A stretch of 64,000 nt of DNA from Natronincola ferrireducens (GTDB taxonomy: Bacteria; Bacillota; Clostridia; Peptostreptococcales; Natronincolaceae). The DNA lies in contig NZ_FNFP01000006.1 of the NCBI RefSeq assembly GCF_900100845.1, forward strand, positions 36,575-100,574, given 5' to 3'. The position numbers and the translations under genes were made by a program. Below, piece by piece: positions 25,197-35,078 of this stretch; the stretch's first letter is position 1, and each line of letters opens with the position of its first letter. The notes under the pieces were generated by a model. The model had not been told where the DNA came from, did no database searches, and worked only from the letters and a program-made list of their open reading frames with translations.

Positions 25197-26990
25197 ATGA
25201 ATAACAGAAGATTAATAGGAGAATATCCTATAATTGGAATCAGACCAGTTATTGATGCCCGCAGAGGGATGCTTGATGTACGAGGTTCTCTTGAAGAACA
25301 GACCATGAACATGGCCAAGGCAGCAGCAGAGCTACTAAGAAATAACATTAAATATGTTAATGGACAAGCAGTAAAAGTAGTCATTTCTGATACAACTATC
25401 GGTCGTGTGGCAGAAGCAGCAGCATGCGAAGCTCAATTTAAAAGGGAAGGTGTAGATATCACACTTACGGTAACTCCTTGTTGGTGTTATGGAACGGAAA
25501 CTATGGATATGAATCCTATGACTATCAAAGGGGTATGGGGTTTAAATGCAACTGAAAGACCTGGAGCTGTGTATTTGGCTGCTGTTTTAGCAGCTCATGC
25601 TCAAAAAGGGTTGCCGGCATTTGGAATATATGGGAAAGACGTTCAAGATGCTGATGAAAGTGGAATACCAGAGGATGTTAAGGAAAAGCTATTACGGTTT
25701 AGTAGGGCAGCAGTAGCAGTAGCTACAATGAAGGGAAAATCCTATTTACAAATAGGTTCCATTTCTATGGGAATTGCTGGGTCAATTATTAATACAGACT
25801 TTTTTGAAGAGTATCTGGGTATGAGGGTAGAATCAGTAGATGAGGTTGAAATTATTCGAAGAATAGAAGAAGGTATATATGATAAAGAAGAGTTTCAAAA
25901 GGCATTGGAATGGAGAAAAAAATATTGTAAGGAAGGATTTGACAAAAATCCAAAAGAAGTACAAAAGTCAAGGAAAGAAAAAGATGAGGATTGGGAATTT
26001 GTCATAAAAACAACTTGCATTATAAGAGATTTAATGGAAGGACAGACAAATCTTCCTAAAGGGCAAGAAGAAATATTAGGACATAATGCTATAGCTGGTG
26101 GTTTTCAAGGTCAAAGACAGTGGACCGATTATTATCCTAATACGGATTTTGCAGAAGCAATTATGAATTCTTCATTTGATTGGAATGGTGCCAGAGAACC
26201 ATATGTATTGGCTACTGAAAATGATACGTTGAATGCTGTATCTATGTTATTTGGAAAACTTCTCACCAATCGAGCTCAATTATTTGCTGACGTTAGAACT
26301 TATTGGAGTCCTGGAGCAGTTGCAAAAGCAACAGATGGATATCAATTGGAGGGAAAAGCCTTAGAAGCAGGTGGATTTATCCATTTAATTAATTCAGGCT
26401 CAGCTTGTTTGGATGCATCAGGAGCGGTGAAATTGGAAAATGGAGAGTCTGTTATAAAAGAATGGTGGAATATAACCGAAAAAGATCAGATAGCCTGTCT
26501 AGAGGCTACCACATGGAACCCTGCAGATTTAGGATATTTTAGAGGTAGTGGCTATTCATCTCGATTTTTAACAAAATCTCAAATGCCTTGCACTATGATA
26601 AGACTTAATCTTGTAAAAGGTATAGGTCCCGTTATGCAGATAGCAGAGGGATGGACCATTGCATTACCAGATGAAGTTTCTGATAAATTATGGAAGAGAA
26701 CAGATTATACATGGCCCTGTACATGGTTTGCACCTAGAACTACTGACAAAGGTGCTTTTAAGACAGCTTATGATGTGATGAATAATTGGGGTGCTAACCA
26801 TGCAGCAATTAGTTATGGGCATATTGGTGGAGATATAATAACTTTATGTTCAATGCTTAGGATTCCAGTTTGTATGCATAATGTACCAGAAGAGGAAATA
26901 TTTAGACCAGCTGTATGGAATTCATATGGAATGGATAAAGAGGCAGCCGATTATAGAGCATGTAAGGCATATGGACCCATGTACAAGTAA
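25197..26990 (+). CDS. fucI: L-fucose/D-arabinose isomerase
   Basis: A 597-residue enzyme aligning by eye along its whole length with E. coli Fuc[21 protein letters not shown] at the start, [50 protein letters not shown] and [10 protein letters not shown]. The Mn-binding residues are visible in VATENDTLN (Glu), VFADVRTYW (Asp) and [17 protein letters not shown] (His). It converts L-fucose to L-fuculose and D-arabinose to D-ribulose. The partner ribulokinase and the lack of a fuculose-phosphate aldolase favour D-arabinose. It is 3 bases downstream of araB and is the last gene of the cluster. Confidence 0.95.
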   Translation: MNNRRLIGEYPIIGIRPVIDARRGMLDVRGSLEEQTMNMAKAAAELLRNNIKYVNGQAVKVVISDTTIGRVAEAAACEAQFKREGVDITLTVTPCWCYGTETMDMNPMTIKGVWGLNATERPGAVYLAAVLAAHAQKGLPAFGIYGKDVQDADESGIPEDVKEKLLRFSRAAVAVATMKGKSYLQIGSISMGIAGSIINTDFFEEYLGMRVESVDEVEIIRRIEEGIYDKEEFQKALEWRKKYCKEGFDKNPKEVQKSRKEKDEDWEFVIKTTCIIRDLMEGQTNLPKGQEEILGHNAIAGGFQGQRQWTDYYPNTDFAEAIMNSSFDWNGAREPYVLATENDTLNAVSMLFGKLLTNRAQLFADVRTYWSPGAVAKATDGYQLEGKALEAGGFIHLINSGSACLDASGAVKLENGESVIKEWWNITEKDQIACLEATTWNPADLGYFRGSGYSSRFLTKSQMPCTMIRLNLVKGIGPVMQIAEGWTIALPDEVSDKLWKRTDYTWPCTWFAPRTTDKGAFKTAYDVMNNWGANHAAISYGHIGGDIITLCSMLRIPVCMHNVPEEEIFRPAVWNSYGMDKEAADYRACKAYGPMYK

Positions 26991-27093
26991 AATTAGTATT
27001 AAGGGAAGTCTTATCTTTGACCTGTTATTAAGACTGCTCCCATAATAACTGATGATAGTCTTAGTAATAGATATTTCTATATTATCTATATAA

Positions 27094-27864
27094 TTATAAT
27101 CTATTCATTTTTTCATTTCTATACTGATTGGGAGAAATGTTATTTAGCTTTTTAAATAACATATTATAGTAGTTCTGATTGTTGTAACCCACTGCAATAG
27201 AAATATCTAAAATGGGTTGATCCGTATTTCTTAATAATTGCTTGCTTTTTTCGATTCTTATCTCATTTAAAGTCTGGGTAAATGTTTTATCTGTATCTTT
27301 CTTGAAGACAGAACAAAAATAAGATTTATTGATTCCTAGTTTTTGTGAAACCCATTCTACAGTAAGAGGTTCATAAAACCTAGTATCAATATAATCTAAA
27401 GCTTTTTTCACATGCAAACTATAGGGTAATTCTTTTTTGCGTCTGATAAAGTCTGTATTCACAGCTATATTACGGAGTAATGTAATCAGATGAGGAATAC
27501 AATTACAAGGTTTATATAACATATCGTTTTTGGCCAGTGGACTAGAGGTATATGGACCCATGACATAAACACCCCGATCAATATTTTTAGGGCAGATATA
27601 AATAACTGTAAAATCAATATAATTTTTTGATAGTACTAAGCAAGAGGTACTATCTTTTTTATTGAGTTCATTATCAATTTTATCAATAATTTTGTGTTCT
27701 TCAAAAATAGACTCAGTTATATAAGTATATCCCTCAGTATGGATAATTATATTGTTCATATCAATGGCTTTTATAGGAATATGTGTACATAAATGAAATT
27801 TTTCCATGATATCACTTATATGCTTTCTAGCTTGGGAACAACATTTGTTTTCCAAAAAAATCAT
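27094..27864 (-). CDS. AraC-family transcriptional regulator
   Basis: A 256-residue protein. The C-terminal AraC/XylS domain (about 155-250) has both helix-turn-helix units: PLTVEWVSQKLGINKSYFCS and then ILDISIAVGYNNQNYYNMLF with the SPNQYR ending. The N-terminal half has a Cys pair (CCSQ, near residue 8) and the FHLCTHIPIKAID segment seen in clostridial sensors of small ligands. It is convergent with the fucI gene and divergent from the siderophore transporter, with a Fur-like box between. It could regulate either cluster; position alone does not decide. Confidence 0.87.
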   Translation of the reverse strand: MIFLENKCCSQARKHISDIMEKFHLCTHIPIKAIDMNNIIIHTEGYTYITESIFEEHKIIDKIDNELNKKDSTSCLVLSKNYIDFTVIYICPKNIDRGVYVMGPYTSSPLAKNDMLYKPCNCIPHLITLLRNIAVNTDFIRRKKELPYSLHVKKALDYIDTRFYEPLTVEWVSQKLGINKSYFCSVFKKDTDKTFTQTLNEIRIEKSKQLLRNTDQPILDISIAVGYNNQNYYNMLFKKLNNISPNQYRNEKMNRL

Positions 27865-27951
27865 CCCTTCTCAAGAAGAATATATAAATATTGTTATAAA
27901 AAATAAATATATTTAAAGTTTTTAAATTTTTATTGTGGTAACATATAGATT

Positions 27952-27970
27952 GATAATGATAATTAAATTC
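27952..27970 (+). promoter_or_regulatory. Fur box upstream of the siderophore transporter
   Basis: GATAATGATAATTAAATTC matches the classic 19-bp Fur box GATAATGATAATCATTATC at 15 of 19 positions, with the left 12 bases perfect. It lies 83 bases before the first transporter gene, so iron repression is expected. It also lies upstream of the divergent AraC gene. Confidence 0.7.
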
Positions 27971-28052
27971 ATTTAATATTTAATATCAATTATAAACGTA
28001 TTAGAAAGAGGTGTCAAATAACAAAGTTTAATTATTGAGTTTAGGAGGAACT

Positions 28053-28997
28053 ATGAAGAAAAGATATTTAGTCATTGCACTTATTGTACTCTCATTTATG
28101 TCACTATTTGTAGGAGTAAAAAATATCAGTTTTTTAGACATAATAGGTTTTGAAGATGAAAAAATTCAAATTCTTTTAATAAGTAGAATACCACGCCTAG
28201 TCAGTATCATTGTTGGTGGTGTTAGCATGAGTATAGGTGGTTTAATCATGCAACAACTCACCCGAAACAAATTTGTTTCCCCAACAACTGCCGCAACTGT
28301 AGACAGCGCTAGACTTGGTATATTAGTATCCCTTTTACTATTTTCATCTTCCAGTAGCTTTACAAAGATGCTTATATCCTTTATCTTTGCCCTAGCTGGA
28401 ACCTTCTTGTTTTTAAAGATAATGAAAGGGATCAAGCTCAAGAACAAAATCTTTATACCCTTAGTTGGGATTATGCTGGGAAATATAATAGACTCAATAA
28501 CCACTTTTTTTGCTTACAGGTATGAACTTGTCCAAAATATATCCTCCTGGCTCCAGGGTGATTTCTCTATGGTAATAAAGGGAAGATATGAACTTTTATA
28601 TTTAAGTATTCCTTTGGTGGTTATGGCATTTATCTATGCAAATCAATTTACTGTAGCAGGAATGGGGGAGGACTTCTCCTCAAATCTTGGGTTAAATCAC
28701 AGTAAGGTGGTTAATATAGGACTTGTTATTGTAGCACTGTCTACATCTTTAGTTGTAATAACTGTTGGGAGAATACCTTTTTTAGGATTAATTATCCCCA
28801 ACATCGTTACAATCTATCGGGGCGATCACTTAAAGAACAATCTAGTCCCTACTGCGTTACTTGGTGCAGTATTCTTACTTTTTTGTGATATTTTAGGCCG
28901 GCTTATTATTTATCCCTATGAAATCTCCATTGGATTAACTGTTGGAGTAATAGGTAGTTTTCTATTCCTATACTTGCTTCTGAGGGGGGATGAATAA
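28053..28997 (+). CDS. yclN: Ferri-siderophore ABC transporter permease, YclN-like
   Basis: About 314 residues from ATG 28053 (AGGAGG 5 bases upstream). A FecCD-family permease with 8-10 membrane helices. Long stretches match Bacillus YclN by eye: RIPRLVSIIVGGVSMSIGGL, LTRNKFVSPTTAATVDSARL, SSWLQGDFSMVIKGRYELLY and PFLGLIIPNIVTIYRGD. The conserved Gly in the ATPase-coupling loop is present. In B. subtilis YclNOPQ imports ferri-petrobactin and related catecholates. Its TAA overlaps the next ATG by one base (TAATG). It lies downstream of a Fur box. Confidence 0.9.
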   Translation: MKKRYLVIALIVLSFMSLFVGVKNISFLDIIGFEDEKIQILLISRIPRLVSIIVGGVSMSIGGLIMQQLTRNKFVSPTTAATVDSARLGILVSLLLFSSSSSFTKMLISFIFALAGTFLFLKIMKGIKLKNKIFIPLVGIMLGNIIDSITTFFAYRYELVQNISSWLQGDFSMVIKGRYELLYLSIPLVVMAFIYANQFTVAGMGEDFSSNLGLNHSKVVNIGLVIVALSTSLVVITVGRIPFLGLIIPNIVTIYRGDHLKNNLVPTALLGAVFLLFCDILGRLIIYPYEISIGLTVGVIGSFLFLYLLLRGDE

Positions 28998-29944
28998 TGT
29001 CAAATAGAAAGAAGTTATTACTATTAGGAGGGATACTTTTAGTACTAACAATTCTTTACTTAATGATGGGATTAAATAGTCGTAATTGGGATTATGCCCT
29101 ATCTAGAAGAATTCCAAAGACCTTTGCAATATTGTTAACTGGCTCAGTTATTGGTTTTTCATCATTAATGTTTCAAACGATAACAAACAATAGAATTTTG
29201 ACGCCAAGCATCTTAGGACTAGATGCACTGTACATGTTTGTCCAAACAATTATTGTTTTTGTACTGGGGGCTAGAACCCTTGAAGTAATTAATGGTACAT
29301 ATAACTTTATACTATCCATCTTGGTCATGATGTTTTTCTCAGCAATCCTATATAAGCTACTGTTTAGAAAAGAGAAGCAGAGCATCTATTTTCTACTGCT
29401 GATAGGGATGATATTTAGCACGTTTTTTCAGAGTATAGCTTCTTTTATGCAGATGTTAATTGACCCTAATGAATTTGCTATTGTTCAAAATAGAATGTTT
29501 GCCAGCTTTAACAGTGTAAATACGGGGCTGCTAAATATATCTGGGGTGATTTTTGTAGTATTAGCAGTATATACCTATCCCTATCTTAAGAAGATGGATG
29601 GACTTTCCTTAGGAAGGGATCATGCAATAAATTTAGGGATTGATTATGATAAAGTAGTAAAGAGAATGCTGGTTGTTATCGTCATTATGGTAGCAGTAGC
29701 CACTGCTTTAGTTGGTCCAATCACTTTTTTAGGACTATTGGTGGTAAACTTGGCTAGAGAACTGCTAGATACCTATAAACATAAGTATTTAATAGTGGGG
29801 TCAATGCTATTGAGTGGTATTGCTTTAGTTGGTGGGCAGCTATTAGCTGAGAGGATTTTTAACTACCACACGCCATTAAGTGTAATAATCAATCTTGTTG
29901 GAGGGATCTATTTTATATATCTGCTATTAAAGGGGAGAAAATGA
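28997..29944 (+). CDS. yclO: Ferri-siderophore ABC transporter permease, YclO-like
   Basis: A 315-residue second FecCD permease. Diagnostic stretches are NWDYALSRRIPKTFAILLTG, FQTITNNRILTPSILGLDAL and GPITFLGLLVVNLARELLDTYKHKYL, as in Bacillus YclO. It forms the heterodimeric channel with the preceding permease. Its start overlaps the upstream stop, and its own stop overlaps the ATPase start (ATGA at 29941-29944), so the genes are translationally coupled. Confidence 0.9.
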   Translation: MSNRKKLLLLGGILLVLTILYLMMGLNSRNWDYALSRRIPKTFAILLTGSVIGFSSLMFQTITNNRILTPSILGLDALYMFVQTIIVFVLGARTLEVINGTYNFILSILVMMFFSAILYKLLFRKEKQSIYFLLLIGMIFSTFFQSIASFMQMLIDPNEFAIVQNRMFASFNSVNTGLLNISGVIFVVLAVYTYPYLKKMDGLSLGRDHAINLGIDYDKVVKRMLVVIVIMVAVATALVGPITFLGLLVVNLARELLDTYKHKYLIVGSMLLSGIALVGGQLLAERIFNYHTPLSVIINLVGGIYFIYLLLKGRK

Positions 29945-30699
29945 TGATAGAAGTTAAAAATCTTACGAAGATTTATGGGAAAAAAAGAGTTGTTGACAAT
30001 GTATCTATAAAGATTCCAAAAAATAAAATAACATCATTTATTGGACCTAATGGTGCAGGCAAAAGCACCTTGATGTCCATGGTTAGTCGTTTGTTAAAAA
30101 AAGATGGAGGGGAGGTGTTTATTGATGGAAAAGAAATTACTCAGTGGGATACAAAGGATTTATCTAAGAAGATTTCTATTTTAAAGCAATCTAACCATCT
30201 TGATATTCGTCTGACCATAAGAGAACTTGTAACCTTCGGTAGATTTCCTTATTCTCAGGGGAATTTAACTGAAGAGGATGAAAAACAAATTGAGCAGGCT
30301 ATAGCTTATATGAAGCTTAAGGATATTGAAGATAAGTTTATGGATCAATTAAGTGGAGGACAAAAACAAAGGGCTTACATAGCCATGGTTATTGCTCAAA
30401 ACACAGAATATATTCTGTTAGATGAACCCCTCAACAATTTAGATATGAAACATGCTGTAGAGATTATGAAAATCCTTAGATGGTTAGTGGAAAATCTTGA
30501 TAAGACAGTTGTTATCGTTATTCATGATATAAACTTTGCCTCATGTTATTCTGACTATATTGTAGCAATGAATGAAGGAAAATTAGTAGAGGAAGGAACT
30601 ACAGTAAATATTATTGATGAAGAAGTCCTATGGGGAATTTATAATATGAATTTTAAAATAGAAAATATTAATAACCAAAGAATCTGTGTTTACTTTTAA
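29941..30699 (+). CDS. yclP: Ferri-siderophore ABC transporter ATPase, YclP-like
   Basis: A 252-residue ABC ATPase with Walker A GPNGAGKST (about 36-44), Q-loop in ISILKQSNHLDIRLT, signature LSGGQKQR (about 137-144), Walker B YILLDEPLNN and switch His in VIHDINFA. Length and the LDMKHAVEIMKILR region agree with iron-siderophore ATPases of the FecE/YclP type. It powers the two permeases encoded just upstream. Confidence 0.92.
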   Translation: MMIEVKNLTKIYGKKRVVDNVSIKIPKNKITSFIGPNGAGKSTLMSMVSRLLKKDGGEVFIDGKEITQWDTKDLSKKISILKQSNHLDIRLTIRELVTFGRFPYSQGNLTEEDEKQIEQAIAYMKLKDIEDKFMDQLSGGQKQRAYIAMVIAQNTEYILLDEPLNNLDMKHAVEIMKILRWLVENLDKTVVIVIHDINFASCYSDYIVAMNEGKLVEEGTTVNIIDEEVLWGIYNMNFKIENINNQRICVYF

Positions 30700-30746
30700 G
30701 AAAGATAATATATAAAATTTTTAAAATAATAAAGAGGAAGGTGTAA

Positions 30747-31700
30747 ATGATGTTTAAAAAGAAAGGTTTAGTAGCTGTAGCACTTTTAATGTTTGTTTTT
30801 ATGATGGGATTAATAGGTTGTAGTTCTATAGAAACAGCAATTGAGGGAGAAGTAGAAAATGTTGAGATCATCAGCATTACCCATGAATTAGGGGAAGTAG
30901 CTGTAAAGAAAAATCCAGGGCGGGTAATTGTTTTTGATTACGCAACCCTTGATTCCTTAAACCAAATGGATATAGAGATTATTGGTTTGCCGAAATCTAA
31001 TATCCCTAGTTATTTAAACAAGTACAATGATGAAAAGTACCAAGATGTAGGCACATTATTTGAACCAAACTTTGAAAAAATTTATGAGCTTCAGCCAGAT
31101 TTAATTTTGATTGCAGGAAGACAAAGGGAACTGTACGATGATCTTTCAGAAATAGCCCCCACTGTATTTTTAGCAATAGATAACCAGGATTATATCAATT
31201 CTTTTACCAGTAACCTTACTATATTAGGTGAAATTTTTGATAAGGCAGATTTTGTAAAGGATGAAATCAATAAGATTGAAACACAAATTAAGGAAGTGAG
31301 TACTCAAGTGGAGGAAACCAATAAAAATGCCTTGATAGTCATGGCCAATGATGGTGCATTGAGTGTATATGGCAACAACTCTAGATTCAATTTAATTCAC
31401 AAAGAATTTGGTTTTCCGGCAGCAGATGAAAACATAGAGGTTTCAAACCACGGACAAAGTATCTCCTTTGAATATATCTTAGAGGTAAATCCAGATATCA
31501 TATTTGTAATTGATAGGGCAGCTGTTACAGGAGGTAGTAATGTAGCAGAAAGTGTATTAGACAATGATATAGTAAAAATGACAAATGCCTATAAAAATAA
31601 TGCAATAAATTATTTGAGTGCCCACGTATGGTATGTGGCATCTGGCGGGATAGAAGGAACAAAAATAATGATAGAAGAAATAGCAGCTGCAATACAATAA
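30747..31700 (+). CDS. yclQ: Siderophore-binding lipoprotein, YclQ-like
   Basis: A 317-residue lipoprotein with a signal ending in GLIGCSS (Cys about 26). The mature FepB/BtuF-type domain shows NPGRVIVFDYATLDSLNQM, VGTLFEPNFEKIYELQPDLILI, a long central helix, and HVWYVASGGIEG near the end. It captures the ferri-siderophore outside the cell for the permeases. The ribosome site is GAGGAAGGTG. It is the last gene of the four-gene iron operon. The specific siderophore (petrobactin or another catecholate) is inferred from family resemblance. Confidence 0.9.
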   Translation: MMFKKKGLVAVALLMFVFMMGLIGCSSIETAIEGEVENVEIISITHELGEVAVKKNPGRVIVFDYATLDSLNQMDIEIIGLPKSNIPSYLNKYNDEKYQDVGTLFEPNFEKIYELQPDLILIAGRQRELYDDLSEIAPTVFLAIDNQDYINSFTSNLTILGEIFDKADFVKDEINKIETQIKEVSTQVEETNKNALIVMANDGALSVYGNNSRFNLIHKEFGFPAADENIEVSNHGQSISFEYILEVNPDIIFVIDRAAVTGGSNVAESVLDNDIVKMTNAYKNNAINYLSAHVWYVASGGIEGTKIMIEEIAAAIQ

Positions 31701-31816
31701 GATGAATTTTTCCCATCACAGGGGTACCTCTTTTGATACAAGGTATTTGGAAGGATGAAGGGACCATTTTATTGATACTATATAGATAATTGCTATAGGT
31801 AGTGTAATATAAACAT

Positions 31817-31857
31817 ACTCGGGCATGGTGACAATTCGACACCTTGACCGAGTTTTA
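31817..31857. terminator. Possible bidirectional terminator
   Basis: Stem ACTCGG (31817-31822) with CCGAGT (31849-31854), inner GGTG/CACC pairing, and a short T-run TTTT on the plus side. It lies between the convergent siderophore operon and the deacetylase gene. Confidence 0.45.
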
Positions 31858-31950
31858 ATTTGTATTTGTATCCCTCTGGGGTTTTAGCCTTTCCCCATAA
31901 AAAATTGTAGGTTTCAATATAAGCTTTCTATCAAGACCCATTACTACTGC

Positions 31951-32790
31951 TTAAAACCTTGATTCTTCAAGGGTATTGAAAATGTATCCCTGAGATAATA
32001 TATATTCAATAAGGTCAGGAAGGGCATCCACTGTAGTTTGTTTTGTATTACTATCATGCATCAGTATGATAGCTTCTTTTTTGTCTTGTAGGGTTTCTTG
32101 AAGTCTTATCAATTGTTTTTTAGGTGAAACGTGCATACCTTCAGCATCTCCATTAACTACATTCCAATCAATACTGGTATAACCCATCTCCTCTACAGCT
32201 TGACGAAAAGGTCGTAATTTCTCTCCAAAAGAACCCCCCGGAAACCGTACAAACCTTGACCTCCTATACTCAGTCCCTAATATTGATGCAAATACCTCCT
32301 CCGTCTTTTCTATGTCAGCCATAAGCTTCTGGGGATGGGAATATATCTCCTTATAGTTATGGCTATAGGTATGATTACCTATTAAATGTCCTTCCTCTTG
32401 AATCCTTAACAATATATCAGGATGCTTTTCAGCTAAGTTTCCAATGACAAAAAAAGTAGCTTTTATATTATATTCTTTAAGAATATCCAAGATTTGAGGG
32501 GTTACTTTAGGAGAAGGTCCATCGTCGAAGGTAAGATAGGCAAATTTCATATTTTCATCTATTACTATGGGCTCTTCTTCCTGAAGCTCCTCTCCCTCTA
32601 AACCCCCTTCATCCAAACCTTCATCTGGTATATTTTCATTCAATTGACTTTCATCCAATTCATTTTCAATAGTAGTTCCATCAACAACAGCAGCTGTTTG
32701 GCAGGGGAGAATTAATTCAAACCCTATAAGTCCAGTTAATATAATAGTTGAGAATAATAAAATCATATTTTTTTTAAAGTAATGCTTCAT
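31951..32790 (-). CDS. Membrane-anchored polysaccharide deacetylase
   Basis: A 279-residue carbohydrate esterase family 4 (NodB) protein. An N-terminal signal anchor (about 8-30) is followed by a very acidic Glu/Asp/Leu linker (about 40-80). The catalytic domain starts at AYLTFDDGPSPKVTPQILD, containing the catalytic Asp and metal Asp. HTYSH gives the metal His pair, RFPGGS is the third motif, DWNVVNGDAE the fourth, and ILMHD the catalytic His. All five motifs are intact. It likely removes N-acetyl groups from peptidoglycan or another glycan outside the cell. It is divergent from the two-component system. Confidence 0.92.
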   Translation of the reverse strand: MKHYFKKNMILLFSTIILTGLIGFELILPCQTAAVVDGTTIENELDESQLNENIPDEGLDEGGLEGEELQEEEPIVIDENMKFAYLTFDDGPSPKVTPQILDILKEYNIKATFFVIGNLAEKHPDILLRIQEEGHLIGNHTYSHNYKEIYSHPQKLMADIEKTEEVFASILGTEYRRSRFVRFPGGSFGEKLRPFRQAVEEMGYTSIDWNVVNGDAEGMHVSPKKQLIRLQETLQDKKEAIILMHDSNTKQTTVDALPDLIEYILSQGYIFNTLEESRF

Positions 32791-32980
32791 TGCTAGTCCT
32801 CCCTTATTGTCTGTTTATTACTTATTTAAAATTTTATCGGTTTTTATCCTATATTGATTTACAAATTAATTAAAAAAGGTTACAAAAAAATTAAGGTTTA
32901 TAAATAAAGCTAATAGAAACTAGAAGTGGCGAGAAAACTATAGTACAATATGCTTAAAAATAAATGGATGTTAGGTGATT

Positions 32981-33700
32981 ATGATGGAAGAAACAGAAAA
33001 AAAGGTATTGGTGGTGGAGGATGAAGCTTCGATTAGAAAATTTTTAGCCATCAACCTTAATAGAAGTGGATTTCGAGTATTAGAATGTGAAAGTGGAGAA
33101 GAAGCCTTAGATTTAATCAAAAAAGAGAGGGTTACGATAGCTATTTTGGATGTCATGCTACCAGGAATAGATGGTTTTGAATTATGTCAAGAAATAAGAA
33201 AAGCCCTACCAGAGAGTATTATCATTATGTTGACAGCTAAAGGTCAGGACATGGATAAAATTATGGGCTTGGAATTGGGGGCAGACGATTATATGGTCAA
33301 ACCCTTTAATCCCCTAGAGCTTATTGCCCGTATCCACGCCCACTTAAGGAAAATAGAAATAAGTAAAAGGAGTAGGGGTAAAATTATTGAGTTTTATCCA
33401 TTAAAACTTGACTTAGAAAGGCAAAGATTTTACAAGGAAAACAAAGAGATTGAATTAACCCCTACGGAATTTGCTATCATGAAGATACTAATTGGAAATC
33501 CAGATAAAGCCTTTAGTCGAGATGAGATATTAAATAAAGTCTGGGGCAAAACCTATTTTGGTGATATGAAGACAGTAGATGTTCACATTAGACGTATTCG
33601 AGAAAAAATAGAAGATAACCCATCGGCCCCCCAATGGATTGAAACTGTTTGGGGATTTGGCTATCGACTACGGGGAGTGAAGAACTATGAAAAGCATTAA
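32981..33700 (+). CDS. OmpR-family response regulator
   Basis: About 239 residues; two adjacent ATGs (32981 and 32984) follow TTAGGTGA, and a GTG at 32975 overlaps that ribosome site. The receiver domain has the acidic pair in VVEDEASI, the phospho-acceptor Asp in AILDVMLPG (about 57), Thr in MLTAKGQ and Lys in DYMVKPFNP. The C-terminal winged helix is OmpR/PhoB type (LTPTEFAIMKILIGNPDKAF, VDVHIRRIREKIEDNP, VWGFGYRL). It overlaps the sensor kinase gene by 14 bases. Likely targets are envelope genes, perhaps the lipoprotein two genes on. Confidence 0.93.
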   Translation: MMEETEKKVLVVEDEASIRKFLAINLNRSGFRVLECESGEEALDLIKKERVTIAILDVMLPGIDGFELCQEIRKALPESIIIMLTAKGQDMDKIMGLELGADDYMVKPFNPLELIARIHAHLRKIEISKRSRGKIIEFYPLKLDLERQRFYKENKEIELTPTEFAIMKILIGNPDKAFSRDEILNKVWGKTYFGDMKTVDVHIRRIREKIEDNPSAPQWIETVWGFGYRLRGVKNYEKH

Positions 33701-35078
33701 AAAAAGATTGGTTTTTTATTTCGTATTTATTATCATTATTACTGTAGTTATTCTTGAGGTTGTTTTGCTCATTAATATTCAACAACATTATTATAGTAAT
33801 CTAGAAGGTACTTTGATTAATCAGCTCCAGACTTCTACAGATCTCTATGAAAAATATTTTTCTGATGCTACATTACAGGAAAATATACTAAATAACGTAG
33901 ATACTTTTTGGAATCAAACCTCTGCTCAAGTAGCCATCATTGATATGAAGGGCAGGGTTTTGATGGATTCCATCGGGGTAATGATAAATACTACTGAAGG
34001 GATGGAGGATGTAGAAAGAGCACTGGAAGGAGAGCTTGGAAAATGGGTGGGGAATGTCGATTATGATACGGAAAGAGTAATGGCAGTTTCCTATCCCCTC
34101 TATTCAAAAGGGCAACAGGTAGGAGTATTGCGATTTGTTGCTTCCCTTAGGGAAATAAATAACGATATTAAAAGAATAACCCATATTTTTATTGCCTTTG
34201 GGATTTTAGTTACCTTAATTTCAGGATTAGTTAGTATATTCTTGGCAAATACCATAACTGTGCCCCTAGAAGAAGTGACCCTTACGGCAGAAAAAATGGC
34301 TAAGGGGGACTACTATATTGAGAATCAAAAAAGAAGCGATGATGAAATTGGTAAACTTTCAGATACTTTAAATTATATGGCCAAGGAAATTATAAAAAAG
34401 GATCAGATCAAGAATGATTTTATATCCTCTGTATCCCATGAACTTAGAACCCCCCTTACTTCCATCAAAGGTTGGGCAGTTACTCTAAAACAAGATTATG
34501 AAGATAAAGAAATTTTATCCGATGGTCTTGAAATTATCGAGAAGGAAAGCGATCGATTAACCCTTATGGTGGAGGAGCTATTGGATTTTTCTAAATTTGT
34601 ATCTGGTAAAATTACCTTTAATATAAAACCTACTGATTTAAAAGAGATATTGAAGCATGTAAAAAAGCAACTAACCCCAAGGGCATTAAGAGAAGAAGTG
34701 GATTTTCAGTTGAACTATGCTGATGATTTTCCATTAATTTATTGTGACGAAAATCGTTTAAAACAGGTACTTATTAATTTACTAGATAATGCCTTTAAAT
34801 TTACTCCCTCCAATGGAAAAATAAGTTTATTGGCTAAGCTGCAGGATGACAAAATAGTTATCGTTGTAGAGGATACAGGCAGTGGCATAGATCCTGAGGA
34901 GCTTCCTAAAGTTAAAGAAAAATTCTACAAGGGGAAATCTAGCAAATCTCAAAATGGAATTGGTTTAACTATCTCTGATGCAATTGTTAAAATGATGGGA
35001 GGAAGCCTAGATATCACCAGCCAATTAGATAAAGGTACTAGAGTAACCCTGACCCTGCCATTACAGGAGGTTGTTTAG
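33687..35078 (+). CDS. Sensor histidine kinase
   Basis: A 463-residue membrane kinase. Membrane segments at about 9-29 and 165-187 flank an extracellular sensor domain. It is followed by HAMP (about 190-240), HisKA with the phospho-acceptor His 251 in SVSHELRTPLTSIKGW, and HATPase_c with N-box INLLDNAFKFTP, G1 box EDTGSGIDPEEL and the GIGLTISDAIVKMMGG segment. All catalytic boxes are intact. The sensor domain (WNQTSAQVAIIDMKGRVLMD) is of dCache/PAS-like type. It is coupled to the upstream regulator by overlap, and the downstream lipoprotein begins one base after its stop. Confidence 0.93.
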   Translation: MKSIKKRLVFYFVFIIIITVVILEVVLLINIQQHYYSNLEGTLINQLQTSTDLYEKYFSDATLQENILNNVDTFWNQTSAQVAIIDMKGRVLMDSIGVMINTTEGMEDVERALEGELGKWVGNVDYDTERVMAVSYPLYSKGQQVGVLRFVASLREINNDIKRITHIFIAFGILVTLISGLVSIFLANTITVPLEEVTLTAEKMAKGDYYIENQKRSDDEIGKLSDTLNYMAKEIIKKDQIKNDFISSVSHELRTPLTSIKGWAVTLKQDYEDKEILSDGLEIIEKESDRLTLMVEELLDFSKFVSGKITFNIKPTDLKEILKHVKKQLTPRALREEVDFQLNYADDFPLIYCDENRLKQVLINLLDNAFKFTPSNGKISLLAKLQDDKIVIVVEDTGSGIDPEELPKVKEKFYKGKSSKSQNGIGLTISDAIVKMMGGSLDITSQLDKGTRVTLTLPLQEVV

